The notes beneath the pieces were generated by a model. The model was not told the DNA's origin. It saw only the letters and a program-made list of their open reading frames with translations, and did not search any database. A stretch of 64,000 bases of DNA from Halichondria panicea (lineage: Eukaryota; Porifera; Demospongiae; Suberitida; Halichondriidae): the NCBI RefSeq assembly GCF_963675165.1, contig NC_087383.1, positions 3,068,979 through 3,132,978 on the forward strand. The letters are read 5' to 3'. Below are positions 21,182 to 34,100 of this stretch, one piece after another (within the stretch, counting starts at the first letter, position 1; each line of letters opens with the position of its first letter). The position numbers and the translations under genes were made by a program.

Positions 21182-21689
21182 CATGAAGATTGGGGCATAA
21201 AAATAAGTTAATAGCCTCACACTGGAGGAATTGTTAAAGTCTAGATTAGTAGTAGAGTCTGAGCTTCAGTCAAACAGTGGACAAAGTACGTACCAGAGCA
21301 ATTAATGGCACATGTGATGATTATCATGTTGTTTAATAGAAGTATGCTAGTATAATGGCTACTCTCACTCAAGTATACGGAGACTCACAGAGTGGGTGGA
21401 GCATATCTCCATGAACGCTGATGTATGGATGATTGGCTTGGTCACGTCAGAGTACTTGTCGATACCCAGCCTTCTGTCCAGGGGGTCCACTGTCGATGCT
21501 CGCAAGAACTCTCTGTGGGGGGTACAATGAGTGTATGTATATTCATACCCTCTGCATGGCAACAAAAATAGCTAATGTGCAATTTAGATCATACGATACT
21601 TTAGTAGAAGGTAGAAACACACATGGCATCATCACATGACCATCATTCGTACATACACACTTTCAACTATTTGACTACAAATTCAGTTT

Positions 21690-24050
21690 TGGTTATCACA
21701 TTTCTTACAGGTATACTGTACCACTTTTATCACCTGTTGTTCGTAGCACTCAAATATCTACCCCATCGGCACACTGCTCTGATCCAACTCCTCACAGCGA
21801 TCCAGTGCCTTCTTGAGCTCTTCCTCCATCACAAGTCTCTCTTGCACAGCAGACTGGGTAATAGATTGCATGGTGGTCATGTACACACACAGGTATACAG
21901 ATACAACCATCACAACATCGTGGTAGTGGTACAGTAGTTATATAATTGCAGGTACATGTATTAATGAAAGCACCGCGGGTGCTGATGCCTCGGTGGAGGT
22001 GCAAAGCTACATAACATAAAGCTACACACATTATCATGATGAATATTTTTGCATTTTTGCTGCATGCAAACTCAAATTGCATGGTGGTCGATCATGTACA
22101 CACACACACACAGGTAATACAACCACCATGTGGTAGTGGTACAGCTGTTTGCTCACTGCATTACCACAAAACAACAAAATACCATACAATGTTGCTATGC
22201 AAACAACATGTGGTCCTAAGCAATGATGACTTCTAGCACTTGTATGTTAAATGGGTACTTTTTGAGGGTTACAAAAATGGCTAATCTGCGAGACCCTTAA
22301 AAATTACCCGCTATAAGGTGGCATCAATATTATAGTAAATGCTCTCACGATCTACTCTTGGTGGTATTTATGGAAACTCACATACAAATTATGGTGAGGA
22401 TATGAAATGGAGAATGGGCAGGGACTAGCTTGCATATACCAAAAGATATGATATACATGTAGCTACTAACCGTCCACTGAATGTATGCCGCAGGTGCTGG
22501 TGCCTCATTGATTACAACATGCTTAACCTAACGCATCACAGTAGACATATCTACCTTCAGTTAATCACATTAACTAATGTGGTGACATGTAGTACTAATT
22601 TGATGATGTCATTATTCTACAACATGGGGGGGAAGAACCACCCCTCCCCCCCAATAGATGAAACTCTGACTAACTGATACAGTACCAGAAATGCAACCTT
22701 TATATGGGGAAAATAAAAAAAACGGGCAATAGTCTCTAGACACAATCGGCATCATGTATTGTGTATTTTGCCTAAGCCATATTCAGTACATACTGTATAG
22801 CAGGTCATTTTCGTGGGATAAAAAATCCGAGATAAAAACGTAGGCGTGGTGCAGCAGTGATTTCGTGTGTAAAAATTCCCTTTGCTTCACTGCATTGCAT
22901 GCGTTCCGGTCCCATGCCTACGTTTTCGTGAGTGATAAATATTCGTCAAGGTTTAGCTTGCCCACGGAAACTATACCCAGGACGCTATACGTACTGTACG
23001 GTATACTGTACCACTTTATCACCTGTTTCAAGTACTCTTCCTTCTCCCGTTACTTTGTAGCACTCGAATATGTCCATCCCGTCCACTGCAGGCACACTGC
23101 TCTGCTTCAACTCCTTACAGCGATCCAGTTCCTTCTTGAGCTCTTCCTTCATCACAAGTCTCTCTTGCACAGCAGACTGGGTAATAGATTGCATGGTGGT
23201 CATGTACACACACAGGTATACAGATACAACCATCACAGCATCGTGGTAGTGGTACAGTAGTTATATAATTGCAGGTACATGTATTAATGAAAGCACCGAT
23301 TACAACATGCTTAACCTAACGCATCACAGTAGAGATATCTACCTTTAGTTAATCACATGAACTAATGTGATGACATGTAGTACTAATGTGATGATGTCAT
23401 TATTCTACAACATGGGGGGAAGAACCACCCCCCCAATAGATGAAACCCTGGCTAACTGATACAGTACCAGAAATGCAACCTTTATATGGGGAAAATAAAA
23501 AACGGGCAATAGTCTCTAGACACAATCGGCATCATGTATTGTGTATTTTGCCTAAGCCATAATCAGTACATACTGTATAGCAGGTCATTTTCGTGGGATA
23601 AAAAATCCGAGACAAAAACGTAGGCGTGGTGCAGCAGTGATTTCGTGTGTAAAACTTCCCTTTGCTTCACTGCATTGCATGCGTTCCAGTCAACCATGCC
23701 TACGTTTTCGTGAGTGATAAATATTCGTCAAGGTTTAGCTTGCCCACGGAAACTATACCCAGGACGCTATACGTACGGTACGGTATACTGTACCACTTTA
23801 TCACCTGTTTCAAGTACTCTTCCTTCTCCCGTTACTTTGTAGCACTCGAATATGTCCATCCCGTCCACTGCAGGCACACTGCTCTGCTCCAACTCCTTAC
23901 ATCAATCCAGTGCCTTCTTGAGCTCTTCCTCCATCACAAGTCTCTCTTGCACAGCAGACTGGGTAATAGATTGCATGGTGGTCATGTACACACACAGGTA
24001 TACAGATACAACCATCACAGCATCGTGGTAGTGGTACAGTAGTTATAATA
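21690..24050. repeat. Tandem expansion of about 785-bp units carrying a coiled-coil exon
   Basis: Two long units start with AACATGCTTAACCTAACGCA at about 22,518 and 23,303. A partial earlier unit lies at 21,690-21,960. Each includes the plus-strand CTCTCTTGCACAGCAGACTG segment, which is an exon on the minus strand, and a GGTACAGTAGTTATA tail. Copy A has only one short version near 7.14 kb. Confidence 0.75.
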
Positions 24051-24056
24051 AAGGTA

Positions 24057-24501
24057 CAGTAGACTCTCGCTATTCCGACTCTCTGAAGTACGGCCTGAAA
24101 TGTGGCCAACTCGCTATTCTGTATACTTGCTGCCCCAAACTAGTAATTTTATACGTATACATTTTGGGTGTGGTTTAGCAGAAAAACTGTGTGTGGGGGG
24201 AGTGGTTGGGGTGTACAATGAGAGGTAGGAAGCGGGATGCTCATGAACACTACAATGAAAGTTATAAAAAAGGTAAACCGTTTTGTGAGCAAACACAGCT
24301 GTGGGATTACATTGTAATAGAGAGCTAGGAAATGATTCATTATCTTTATTTATTATCCTCGAGACAAAACCGCAAAATTAGTCATTAATATTTGAGGTAG
24401 GTTGATTTTAAGCCGCGGCTATTTTCTGAAATGCAAACTACCGCACTCTTCTGGCCAAGTTGCACTGTCCCAAGGGTGGCCGGATTAACGAGAGTCTACT
24501 G
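24057..24501. mobile_element. pogo/Tigger-like MITE, 445 bp (copy in duplication B)
   Basis: CAGTAGACTCTCG inverted ends are bordered by TA. It is paralogous to 7,289-7,728. Confidence 0.8.
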
Positions 24502-24558
24502 TACATGTATTAATTATACAGTATTCACCGAGTGTATACATGTACATGCTAAACTCAC

Positions 24559-24708
24559 ATCTGCCTTGCTGTTGGCCAGTTCCAATTCTCTCACAAGCTC
24601 AGCCATGACACCCCGGTCCATGATTTGAGACCTCTCGAGCAGCTTCTCCTCCAACTCCCTCAGCAGGTCATCCTCTAGACATTGAATGGTCTCACTCTTC
24701 TCCTCAAC
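24559..24708 (-). CDS. Intact coiled-coil exon of kinesin-like gene, copy B
   Basis: Fifty codons lie between a CCTGTCAG acceptor and a GTGAG donor, phase 0. The sequence is strongly heptad-like (ETIQCLEDDLLRELEEKLLE). It is open throughout, unlike the copy-A exon. Confidence 0.55.
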
Positions 24709-25234
24709 CTGACAGGGGAACATCAATAAGTTGCTGCCAGGTGGAGAATACTCGACATACAATAGTGACGTGCATGTACACTCAACTACTGAAAATCTGG
24801 CAATGAAATTTAACCACATAACTAACTAACTAAAAATGCTCACCAATAAAACACCACACACCACTTGGTGTACAACATTTTAACCAATCTACAAATGAAC
24901 TTCTGCTCCTCTAGACAACCTGCCCAACCCTCCACATACACACTGGCTGCATCATGCATAAAGAAAATGGCATCTATTTTCACAGCGTTTGACCATCAAA
25001 CGTATTAGAGAATAATCTCACGCCCATATCGCTGATTTGCTTGAAATGCCCACCACCATCTTAGCAATGTACTAGCAAGGGGTTTTTGTTGTGAGCATCA
25101 ATGGTAGGCCATGGTATTCAGTTGCTATTGATGAGTCACATGAAATGCAGGTACTCTCTGATAAGAAGATCTTAATTGGACTGTTTGTGTCTATAAACTC
25201 TTAACCAACAGATACAATCATGGAAAGTTACTAA

Positions 25235-25531
25235 GGTTTTAGAGCTTAATCATAAAATTTCTACTGTAGTTAGGACACGATTTACAACAAGTCCTTTTGT
25301 TAAGTCCACCAATTGTAAATGCAACAGTGTACGAATGTTTAATGTAGTTAATGAGAGGATCCTACCCGCGGCCTTGCCTCGAGGAAAATGTGATACGGTC
25401 ACGTGCACGGCTCCCACTCATGCGTAGCCACTATCATACACATGCTAAAGTACAACTGCTGTCAGAAAGCGACAAAAAAATTAACTGCTCAACTCGCACC
25501 CTCCAATTTATGGGGATTAAGCTCTAAAACC
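25235..25531. mobile_element. Possible 297-bp MITE with 17-bp perfect inverted ends
   Basis: GGTTTTAGAGCTTAATC at the left is exactly mirrored by GATTAAGCTCTAAAACC at the right. No target duplication is clear and nothing coding lies inside. Confidence 0.45.
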
Positions 25532-26261
25532 ACCTCTTTTCCATCGTGATGTGTATTAACGATTACGGGGGAGGGGCTACATTAGGGTCTTTATACTGCT
25601 AATCACAGGGGCCCCTCTTCGTACTCCCCTAAAACCTAATCGCAGTCACGTGACCCCCAACCTCTAGCGTGAGAGATATGAATGGGCACGTACATGTAAC
25701 ATCTGCTTAACCGGTACCTCGCGGATATGACACAACAAATCTACTGCAACCTGTAAGACTAGTCTGATATAATGCACCACAGAAACAGTGTGCTTGTGTA
25801 CATGCTAATTTAAAACTACTCACATCTGCCTTGCTGTTGGCCAGTTTCAATTCTCACTCCAGCTCAGCCATGACACCAGGGTCCATGATTTGACACCTCT
25901 TGAGCAGCTTTAATTTTCCTCCATGTTTAGATATAATTATGACTGCACTTCTTCTTACTAGAAGCATAGATTGAAGAGTTAGCCTTCAGAGAAGGGAAAA
26001 TATTAATTACCAGCATTATTTTGGTAAAGATCGACTCCCATGCAAACAACATTGCATTACATAACCAAATTAATTACCAATACTCTTCTACTTGGTCAAT
26101 AGTATAATTATAGCAATAAGTATAAAATAATGGTGTAATTTGGAATTCAATGTAGTACGTTTACTAGAACGCATGCAATGCAAAGGACATTTTTACTCCC
26201 GAAAATCAACAGCCTCGAAAATTACCCGCTATACAGTTTATACAAAGTTTTCAGTCTGAGA
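25532..26261. other. Intergenic region between the kinesin-like relic and laminin 3' end
   Basis: A degenerate copy of the coiled-coil exon lies at about 25.82-25.9 kb. Otherwise no gene is seen. Confidence 0.4.
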
Positions 26262-29200
26262 TTACAGGCTACAAATGTTATGGTCCACATTGTTCCCCTT
26301 CACTGCCTGAGCCAGCAGCAGTCTCCTGGGACCCTCCTCCCCTTGACTCAGGTAGAGGTCTGCAATACAACCTTTGAACGAGGGAGCTTGAGATGTGAAA
26401 CGTCTACGAACAGTAGCTGCAGAAAGAAAGAGACACATCAACGTTTAAATAGCTATTGTAAGATAATTAGATAATTATAGCGTATGATTATAATTTTTTA
26501 TGCAAAAAACATTATACAATGAGAGTAGTGGCAATGAGCCCTCACCAGCCACGCCCCCAACATAGAGGGGGTCGTTGATGTTGACGGCCCTGAAGCTGGG
26601 GTGAGGAGAGAGGGCGGAGACAGGGTCCCCCTCGTCCACACTTAGCACACCTCTCACACCATCCTTCTCAGCACGGAGGGTATGCCACTCGTTATCACAC
26701 AGGTGGGCAGGGCTAGGAGGTGTGTACTCCACCACCGTCTCCATGGGACCATTGTCAAACACAAACCGCACCTATAAATACATACACAGAAGCAATAATT
26801 ACGATTTTTCTCACTCTTGACTTATACATACATGTAGACTACTTATTTACGCCCACACTATTATATACGCTGAAATGATTGCATGTGAACTCACTGTTCC
26901 ATTGAGTAGTTCGAGGGCGATGTGGTCTGGGAACAGGAGGCTGTGGGAGTAGAGGAGTAGTCCGGAACAAGAACTGGTACGGAAACGCAGCGAGAACGAG
27001 AAGCTGACTCCACCATCAAAGTTGTCCACTGCAGAGATAAAACACAATTAGTATTTGGTATAATCCAACAATGAAAAAGAATACTTACATAATTGGAGGT
27101 ATGAGTCAGCGTTGAATGTGGCAACGTTGTTGTAAGACTCGAGGCAACTTGTACCACCATTCACAGCATGGGGGACACTGCAGGGATAGAATGTAGCTGT
27201 GTGTGTGTGCATGTGATATTATTGAACGCTCACCTGAGGTCCTGGTACACACCGTTGATGGAGAGAGCATGGAAACAGGCAAGAGCACTCAGCGGCTCCT
27301 GTACAAATGACATAAACTTGTAGACATGCGTACACTATTACACTGTAAGCAATGTACTCAAAAACTAAGGCCACAGACACATGTACTGCACACTATAACC
27401 TTATATGCGCTTACGTTATACGTACACTATATTATTGTAAATAAAACTTGCGAGAATATTTTAGTTGCTTTCTTTTCAGACTACTTCAATACAATAGCTA
27501 TCTTGGATGATTTATTATAATTATTAATACCACAAGGACAGTAGCAATGAAAGTGTAGTCTCTCTACTAGCGACGTACCTCTTGTCCTGGCCAGATGAGA
27601 GCCAGCTCCAGTATGGACGGGACTCCGCCCAGGAAGAGGAGTCCAGAGTAAATGTTGAGTTGTGTAAATGAGCCAGGGGCAGTGTCTGAGATGACCTCTG
27701 ACCCTCCGTTAACTATCAGCTCACCCATCTGAGCAGATCGTCGAATCTCAACCTGTATAGACAGAGAAGCATCAATTAATGACTTGCATGCACGTAGTAA
27801 AAGTGTAGAACGGATACAAATTTGTTTGGCCATTATACATGCAAAAGTGGCCTTTGTTGAGGGTTTGTTTTGTACATGCTCCGTGAACCTGGAATTTACA
27901 TCACATTTGGCCTTGGGGTGGCTGTTGTCATAGCTATTGCAAAATTCCGGTACTGCAAGAGTGCGCATGACTGACTACATACATGTGTAACAAACTTGAC
28001 TCTTGGCTTAGTCACATTTTAAGATCAAAAGTATACTACACTAATCCACTCACGACATGCAGTAGGCCGTCATTGTAGGTGTGGTTAGAGGTAATGAACA
28101 CCCGCCCAGAGCCCAGATTATAGGAGTAGTAGAGTCTCCCTCTCCTTAGCTCGAGTGAGAGGTAGTCGGCAAAGACAGCTACCACATCCTGAGTGTAGAG
28201 GAGGACGGCATCCGAGGAACTGGTGCGGAACTCCAGAACAATAGAGTGACTGTGTGTGTGTGTGGGGGGGGAGGGGAGGTGGTCACTGAAACATAGAGTT
28301 GTGTGGAGAAAAGAGTACATCAGTTGTTAACTTTCAACTAAAAACAAGTATAGCCGTTACTATAAGACTCACGCAATGAGTAGTTCCTCGTGTGATAGAC
28401 GGACGGCGATGAACGACCCAGGGGCTCCCCCCAGGCCAGCGGTGACGTTGGGGCGTATGGAGGGTGGGGGTGAGAGTGGTGGAGGGGGTGGTGGTGTGGG
28501 GATTGTGAGGGAGGGTGGGTGACAACCATACAAGGACACACCCACTAGAGACTCGGCATTGTTGAAGTCAAGTAGCCTGTAAAGCAGATTATAACCATCA
28601 TTAACACATTCACAGTGATCGAGGAGCGCTATATCTAGAGTGGAAAACCTCTCATATATAATGGTGAAGAATGTTATGATGGTTTTAAATTAGAAGTTTC
28701 ATTGTACATGTATAATTATTAAGGAATGGTAGGTGGAGTAAGTTAGTATTCCTCACCCTCCGTTGTATTGCAAGTTTCTCACACATCCTCTCAAACTCTC
28801 TCCCACCACGGAACTGGTCTGGTCAGGTGATCCTCCCACCAGGAGGGCTGTGGGGGGTCTTCCTGAGACCAGGGAGTCTATGGAGTACACCTCATCATCC
28901 ACAGTCAGTGTTGAGCTGGAGAGTGTAAATAATGATTCAAGCATGTCAGGAGATATTCGCACTGCACATGCACTCGTAGTACATGCATGGAAAAGAAGTA
29001 GCTTTGGACAATGGCACACTTTCGGACTGTATATATAGCACATACATGCAAAACGTGCTCTAATCATGCAAATTAAGATACACAATAATTTATATTATAT
29101 AATGTAGTTTACATTTAGATTAAGCCAAGCATATACTCACTTTGCTATGACAATAGTGTGCCATCGATTGTCGTTGAGACCGTTGGTTGCAGACACGAAA

Positions 29201-31130
29201 GTGTAGGAGCCAAAGTCCAGCCTCACTCGAGTGTGATAGAGACTGAGCGATAATGGAGGCTGCAAGAAATCAATGCAATACACTATAAATAAGAGCTACA
29301 CTGCGATATTGTACTATAATTATACTGCAGTTGAGGCTATACACTACAACTCAAGGTAGTGATCAGATACAGCACTATGAACTCTCTATAATTATAATAG
29401 TTGCTTAATGTGAAGCACATAGCATTACCTGACTGTTGACTTGTAGGAGCAGAGCAGCTAGTTGAGATGTTCTGAATTCAATAGCCACTCCCTCCACTCG
29501 CTGAGCCACGGCAAACTGTCCGTACGCCTCACCCATGAAGCGAGCACCTGGTGAGACCTGTGTGCATGAAGGGGGGGGGCACAGTTATTGGCATGCATAC
29601 CGTATGAATCTTGTAGCTACAATGAAAAATTGACACACTGTACAAAAGTTGACAAGAATATCCAGCAATACATGTGCATTCATCAGTGAAGTAACTTACT
29701 TGTTCTGGACATCCTCCCAGTGAAACGCGATACGAGTTTGTGTTCTGTTGCAAGTCAAGCAGCTGGTCGTCAATGGAGATTTCACGCACACATCCCGACA
29801 AAGAGGGCCTGAGGGTCTCCACTACTTCCTCTACTTGTGGGGAAACCCCTCCAATAAAGAGATGATTAGTTGAGTTGAACGCCCTAGGCATGATAGTCGG
29901 AGATCCACCTTGTACAACATCAGTTCCGTTCACAGTCAATACAACACCTTGTTGGTTCAACTGCACACTCAAAGCATACCATTGCCCATCAGTGTAAGTG
30001 GAGGTGGTTCGAATACGTGTCCTGTCCAATCCAGTCTGACTGTAATCTAGCCACACCCACCCATTGTCAACGTACACAATGACGTATGCCACAAGGTCAC
30101 TACTGGTGAGATAGAGGATTGTGCCCGAGGGTGTGAGGGTACGGAATGAAAGAGAGACACTAACACCTCCCTCAATGCTCAGACGGGCAGAGTTTAGAGC
30201 CAGGAAGCTGCCGGCACCTTGAAGCCACACCCCAGTCTCGAATGCCCTCGGCAGATCTGCTGGAGGCCTACAGTGTGAGTGCATGTGAGTGTATATGTGA
30301 GTACAAACACACACTCTATGCATGTGACTGCAAGTACACTTATAGACTGAATGTGATACTGATATAATTATTATATCAAAGCTTCGTGTATGTATACCTT
30401 GGTCCACAGACGGTGACAATGGGGCTCCTCTCGTTGGGTAGTAACAAAGCCAGCCTCTCGTTATTGACCACCACCCGATCAATGCATCCAAGGTAACCAT
30501 CATTGTTGGGAACCACTAGTCCCATATCCTCTGCACCACCTCCCAGGACGATAATATTAGCAGCAGTGGGCATGGAGAGAGACGTAGTTACTGTGGAAAC
30601 TGAGTAGGTAGGGACTCCCCCTTGCAACGGAGCCACTGAGAGATAGACTGAGTCCAAGTCCCTATAATTAAAAATTTAACAACAATCATATAAGAATAAG
30701 ATTTGAACCGATTAACTAGCTAACCAAGTCTAAGGCTATCGAAATTTACAGTGCAAAATGTATATATATAAAGAACATTGGGCAATCCATATAAAGTTAT
30801 GAGCTGTACAAGTAGTAACACCAACCTTGATGCATACAGCTGGTACCACTGGTCCACTCTCACCACCCCCTCTTCCGTAGAGACCACACTCACTCCATCG
30901 TATCCAAATTGTACACTACCATTGAACAGTCGGAGTGAAAAGCCCTGGTCAGGTCCGATTTCCATGTCAGACGACTCAGTTCCGGAACTGGTATAGAACA
31001 GAGTTCCATACTCGACCTGTGCTGGTCTGAAAGCCAGAGAAATGGTGGTGGTGGTGTTAGTAGTGGGAGGTGCCGGATAGGTACGTCTCATGTTGCCGTT
31101 GAATCTCAACGCTACGTCAATCTATGGGGG
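26262..31130 (-). other. Laminin: LG1-LG5 exons
   Basis: Five LG sandwiches are recognisable: LG1 at 30.38-31.13, LG2 at 29.70-30.27, LG3 at 28.5-29.57, LG4 at 27.24-28.31 and LG5 at 26.26-27.04 kb. They carry repeated LG signatures such as LFIGGVSPQ, LRGCVRNLQYNGG, LYVGGVAG and FKGCIADLYLS. The last exon is 26,262-26,416 and the exon before it 26,546-26,771. Confidence 0.9.
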
Positions 31131-34100
31131 ATAATGCATGGCTGATCATGCTATTGCAGACAGAGATTCCACTGCACGAAAATTATTTATATCAACGCAA
31201 TAAACTCACCGAAGCTGCTGCCTCCATGGCGATGGCAAGTTGACTGTTGATAGAATCTACAGTTGATGATATTGACACTAGTAGCTGTGAGTTGCTGTCG
31301 GCCTGAGCCTGTGTTGCAGTGAGTAGGTCGGCGGATGCTCGCACATGCTCACTGGTACTCAAAATGGAGGCATTCGTTGAAGTTATGAGCTCGTTGGTCT
31401 GAGATACAAGCTGCATGTACGTGTATGTGTGTGGAAGGAAAATGATATATATATATAATAATTATATGAGCTAGACAAGTACAAGAGACTTCACTATTCT
31501 ATCTATCAGCGCCAGCTATGTTATTAAAGTATATATAGCTGTAGCCAACTCACAATTTGAGCGTCCTCTACCAGAGCTGTTGAGACAGCAATATCAGCCA
31601 GGAGTGGAGGTACCCTCTCAACTAGACCAGCCTGCATAGCCTCCACCTCTGCAATGTCCCGAGACAGGGAGCTAGTGTCGTTGATAAACATTACCGCTGT
31701 TGACAAATCATTCACTCTCTGTCGCAGTGTAATGACATCCAACGCCACACGAGACGTTTCATTGGTATCCATTTCGACTAAAGTCGTAGCATTGTCAAAA
31801 GCTTGTGTGAGGTTTGAAACGGTTTCCACTAACGACTGTGCCTCTGCCAGCTGTGCCTCGGCTGTGACAAGTTGATTAGCTGCCTCTTCTTCAAAGCTTT
31901 GATTATCAAGGTTACTAAGAGTGGCCTGAACCTGTTCTAGAGTGGCGGTGGTGATGGTAGTGATGTTGGCAGCTTGCTGGATGAGCGCTATCGTGTCCAT
32001 GTAATTTATGATTGCTGATACAGCAGAATTGCCGGCAGAGAGGCTTGGAGACAGAGTACTGTATGGAAAATAAAATTATGGCATGCTATAGGTATAATTA
32101 TAGATACTAAGTGCATGCAAGTGTGTAATTTAAAGAATTAGACACACAAGATACGTAATACTTGTTCTGTCAGTGCGGCAGTACTCAATACCTAATATAT
32201 GCATACGTCATATTAATTACTGAACTCATTAGAACTCACTTGTTTATCTCCTGAGCTGCCCGTTGAAGGGAAGTCACATGATCTTCAGCCAACAGTAACA
32301 CCTCTTCACACTCATCCACCTCTCGCGTGAGACTACCCACCCGCTCTCCCAGCAAAGCCACACCCATTCGTACTGTCAAGGGCTCGGAATCCGGTGGTAT
32401 GGAAGGTTCTACTTGTTCATTCTCAGATCCCATTCCAGACATAAAACCGGATCCAAAACCAGAACCACTGCCGCTAAAATAGTTATTTGTTCCCTCTTCT
32501 CCGATTGTTTCTCCCAACTCCTCAATATGGTTTCGTATAACCATTAGTGAGATTTGCAAGTCGTTTAGTAATAAGTCGGCATTCTGTAGTGTACTATTGG
32601 CAAAAGCAATAACATAATTCACCGTGGCAACATCGGAAGTAATCTGTTGCAGGCTAGCTGCTATAGTATTAACTGAGTCCATAACAGCACTCAAATTATT
32701 CTGTAAGCTGACAATCTGATTGGTTAGTTCGTTGCTATGCTCTCCAATCCTCTCGTACTTCGATGAAATATTTGTTGCCTGTGAAAGCTGATTCCTTCCA
32801 TACTCGAGATAGATAGCGAGTTGTCCTGTAATTTGCTGAACTTGTGTCAATAAGGTCGTCGTTCTGATCACCTCAGTACTATAATCATCTCTGTAGGGGG
32901 TTGCCGTGAGATTGATGATGTCATTCGATATCATTTCCGCGGCAATAGCCTTTTGTTCAATGATCACTAAGGAGGAACGTAGCATTGAATTGATGAGTCC
33001 AATGTCAATGAGGACGTCTTGCATGGTATTGTAAACGTTCTGTATGTGTGCGCTCACACTCTCGGCATAGGGTAGAAGATTGGTGACTCTCTCCAGGGTG
33101 GCAGCAATCTGTACACATAATTATACAATAAAGTTTCGTGTATATGTACATGTACATACACGTTACAGTACACCCACTCAGACTCAGAATGGAAATAATT
33201 ATAGTGTGCAGTTAAAGCAGTCACCCTTGCGGCATAGATTATTATGGTTGTAATAAAGATGTGGCCATGTCTAAACACATGCTATAGTTGGAGACGTTGA
33301 ACTTGGCTGTATTTTAAAGAGTAAACCTGAGTCACTACAGGTACAACCTACGTACAGTTCACCCGCTCATGCGTACATGTACACATTCACTCACCGCTGC
33401 TAGTATATCTTCTTCCCTCATGTTAACTGCTGCACTGGCCGCTTCCAGGTCATCAAATCGATCTTCAAAATTGTCTAACCGCTGAGTGTTACTAGCGATC
33501 CCCTCAATCAGTACCTCAACAGAGGCATTAATAACACTCCATCCCTCAATGTCTGCTCGATATAGTGCCTCGAAAATGTCCAGGTTCCCCTCAGCTTGTT
33601 CTATTTCTTGTACGGCTGTTTGCAGGTCGTCCTTCAAGCTCTGCTCACACTCCCCACAAGGTTCACACCCATCGGACGAAAGGTCCGTGTGGAAGGGGGC
33701 ACACTCATCACACTTGGTCCCTGTGACCCCTGGTTGGCAATAGCAACCCCCCTCGGATGAACAGCTAGCGTTGACTGATCCCACTCCACAACTGCAGTCT
33801 GTAGACGAAAAATAAATTAATATTCATGTAGCTTTGAGTGTAAGTTCAAATGGAGCTACGTATAATAATAAGCTCTCAATTTTCCATTAAATTCACCTGT
33901 ACAGCCTTGGGCAGTAAAGTTGTAATATCCGGTGAGGCAGCTGGAACACTCGTCTCCACCCACCCCCAGCCTACACGGGCACACGCCAGTCACAACATCA
34001 CACACCTCACTTGTACTGCCCTCCCCACAAGTACACAGCTCACACCCAGCACTAGCCGTAAAGTTCCAAAAGCCATCCTGTAAATAACAAAAATAGTTGT

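Larger units (their letters stand above)
16633..24830. repeat. Segmental duplication copy B
   Basis: This is the counterpart of 2,812-8,040. It carries NLR2, the terminal kinesin-like exons and both MITEs. It differs by an expanded tandem region at 21.6-24.05 kb and lacks the sequence of 8,040-8,770. Confidence 0.85.
20487..25900 (-). pseudogene. Kinesin-like coiled-coil gene, copy B: tail exons only, motor absent
   Basis: Minus-strand exons match copy A: terminal exon 20,487-20,624, a short exon near 20.83 kb (HIRKIEKVLQ before a GTGAGG donor), an exon near 21.39-21.53 kb (LDRRLGIDKYSDVTKPIIHT), triplicated helical segments between 21.78 and 23.97 kb (AVQERLVMKEELKKELDRC), and an uninterrupted coiled-coil exon at 24,559-24,708. 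A degenerate repeat of that last exon lies at 25.82-25.9 kb. No motor exon is present before the laminin gene. It is a 5'-truncated paralogue, or possibly a tail-only gene if transcribed. Confidence 0.4.
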
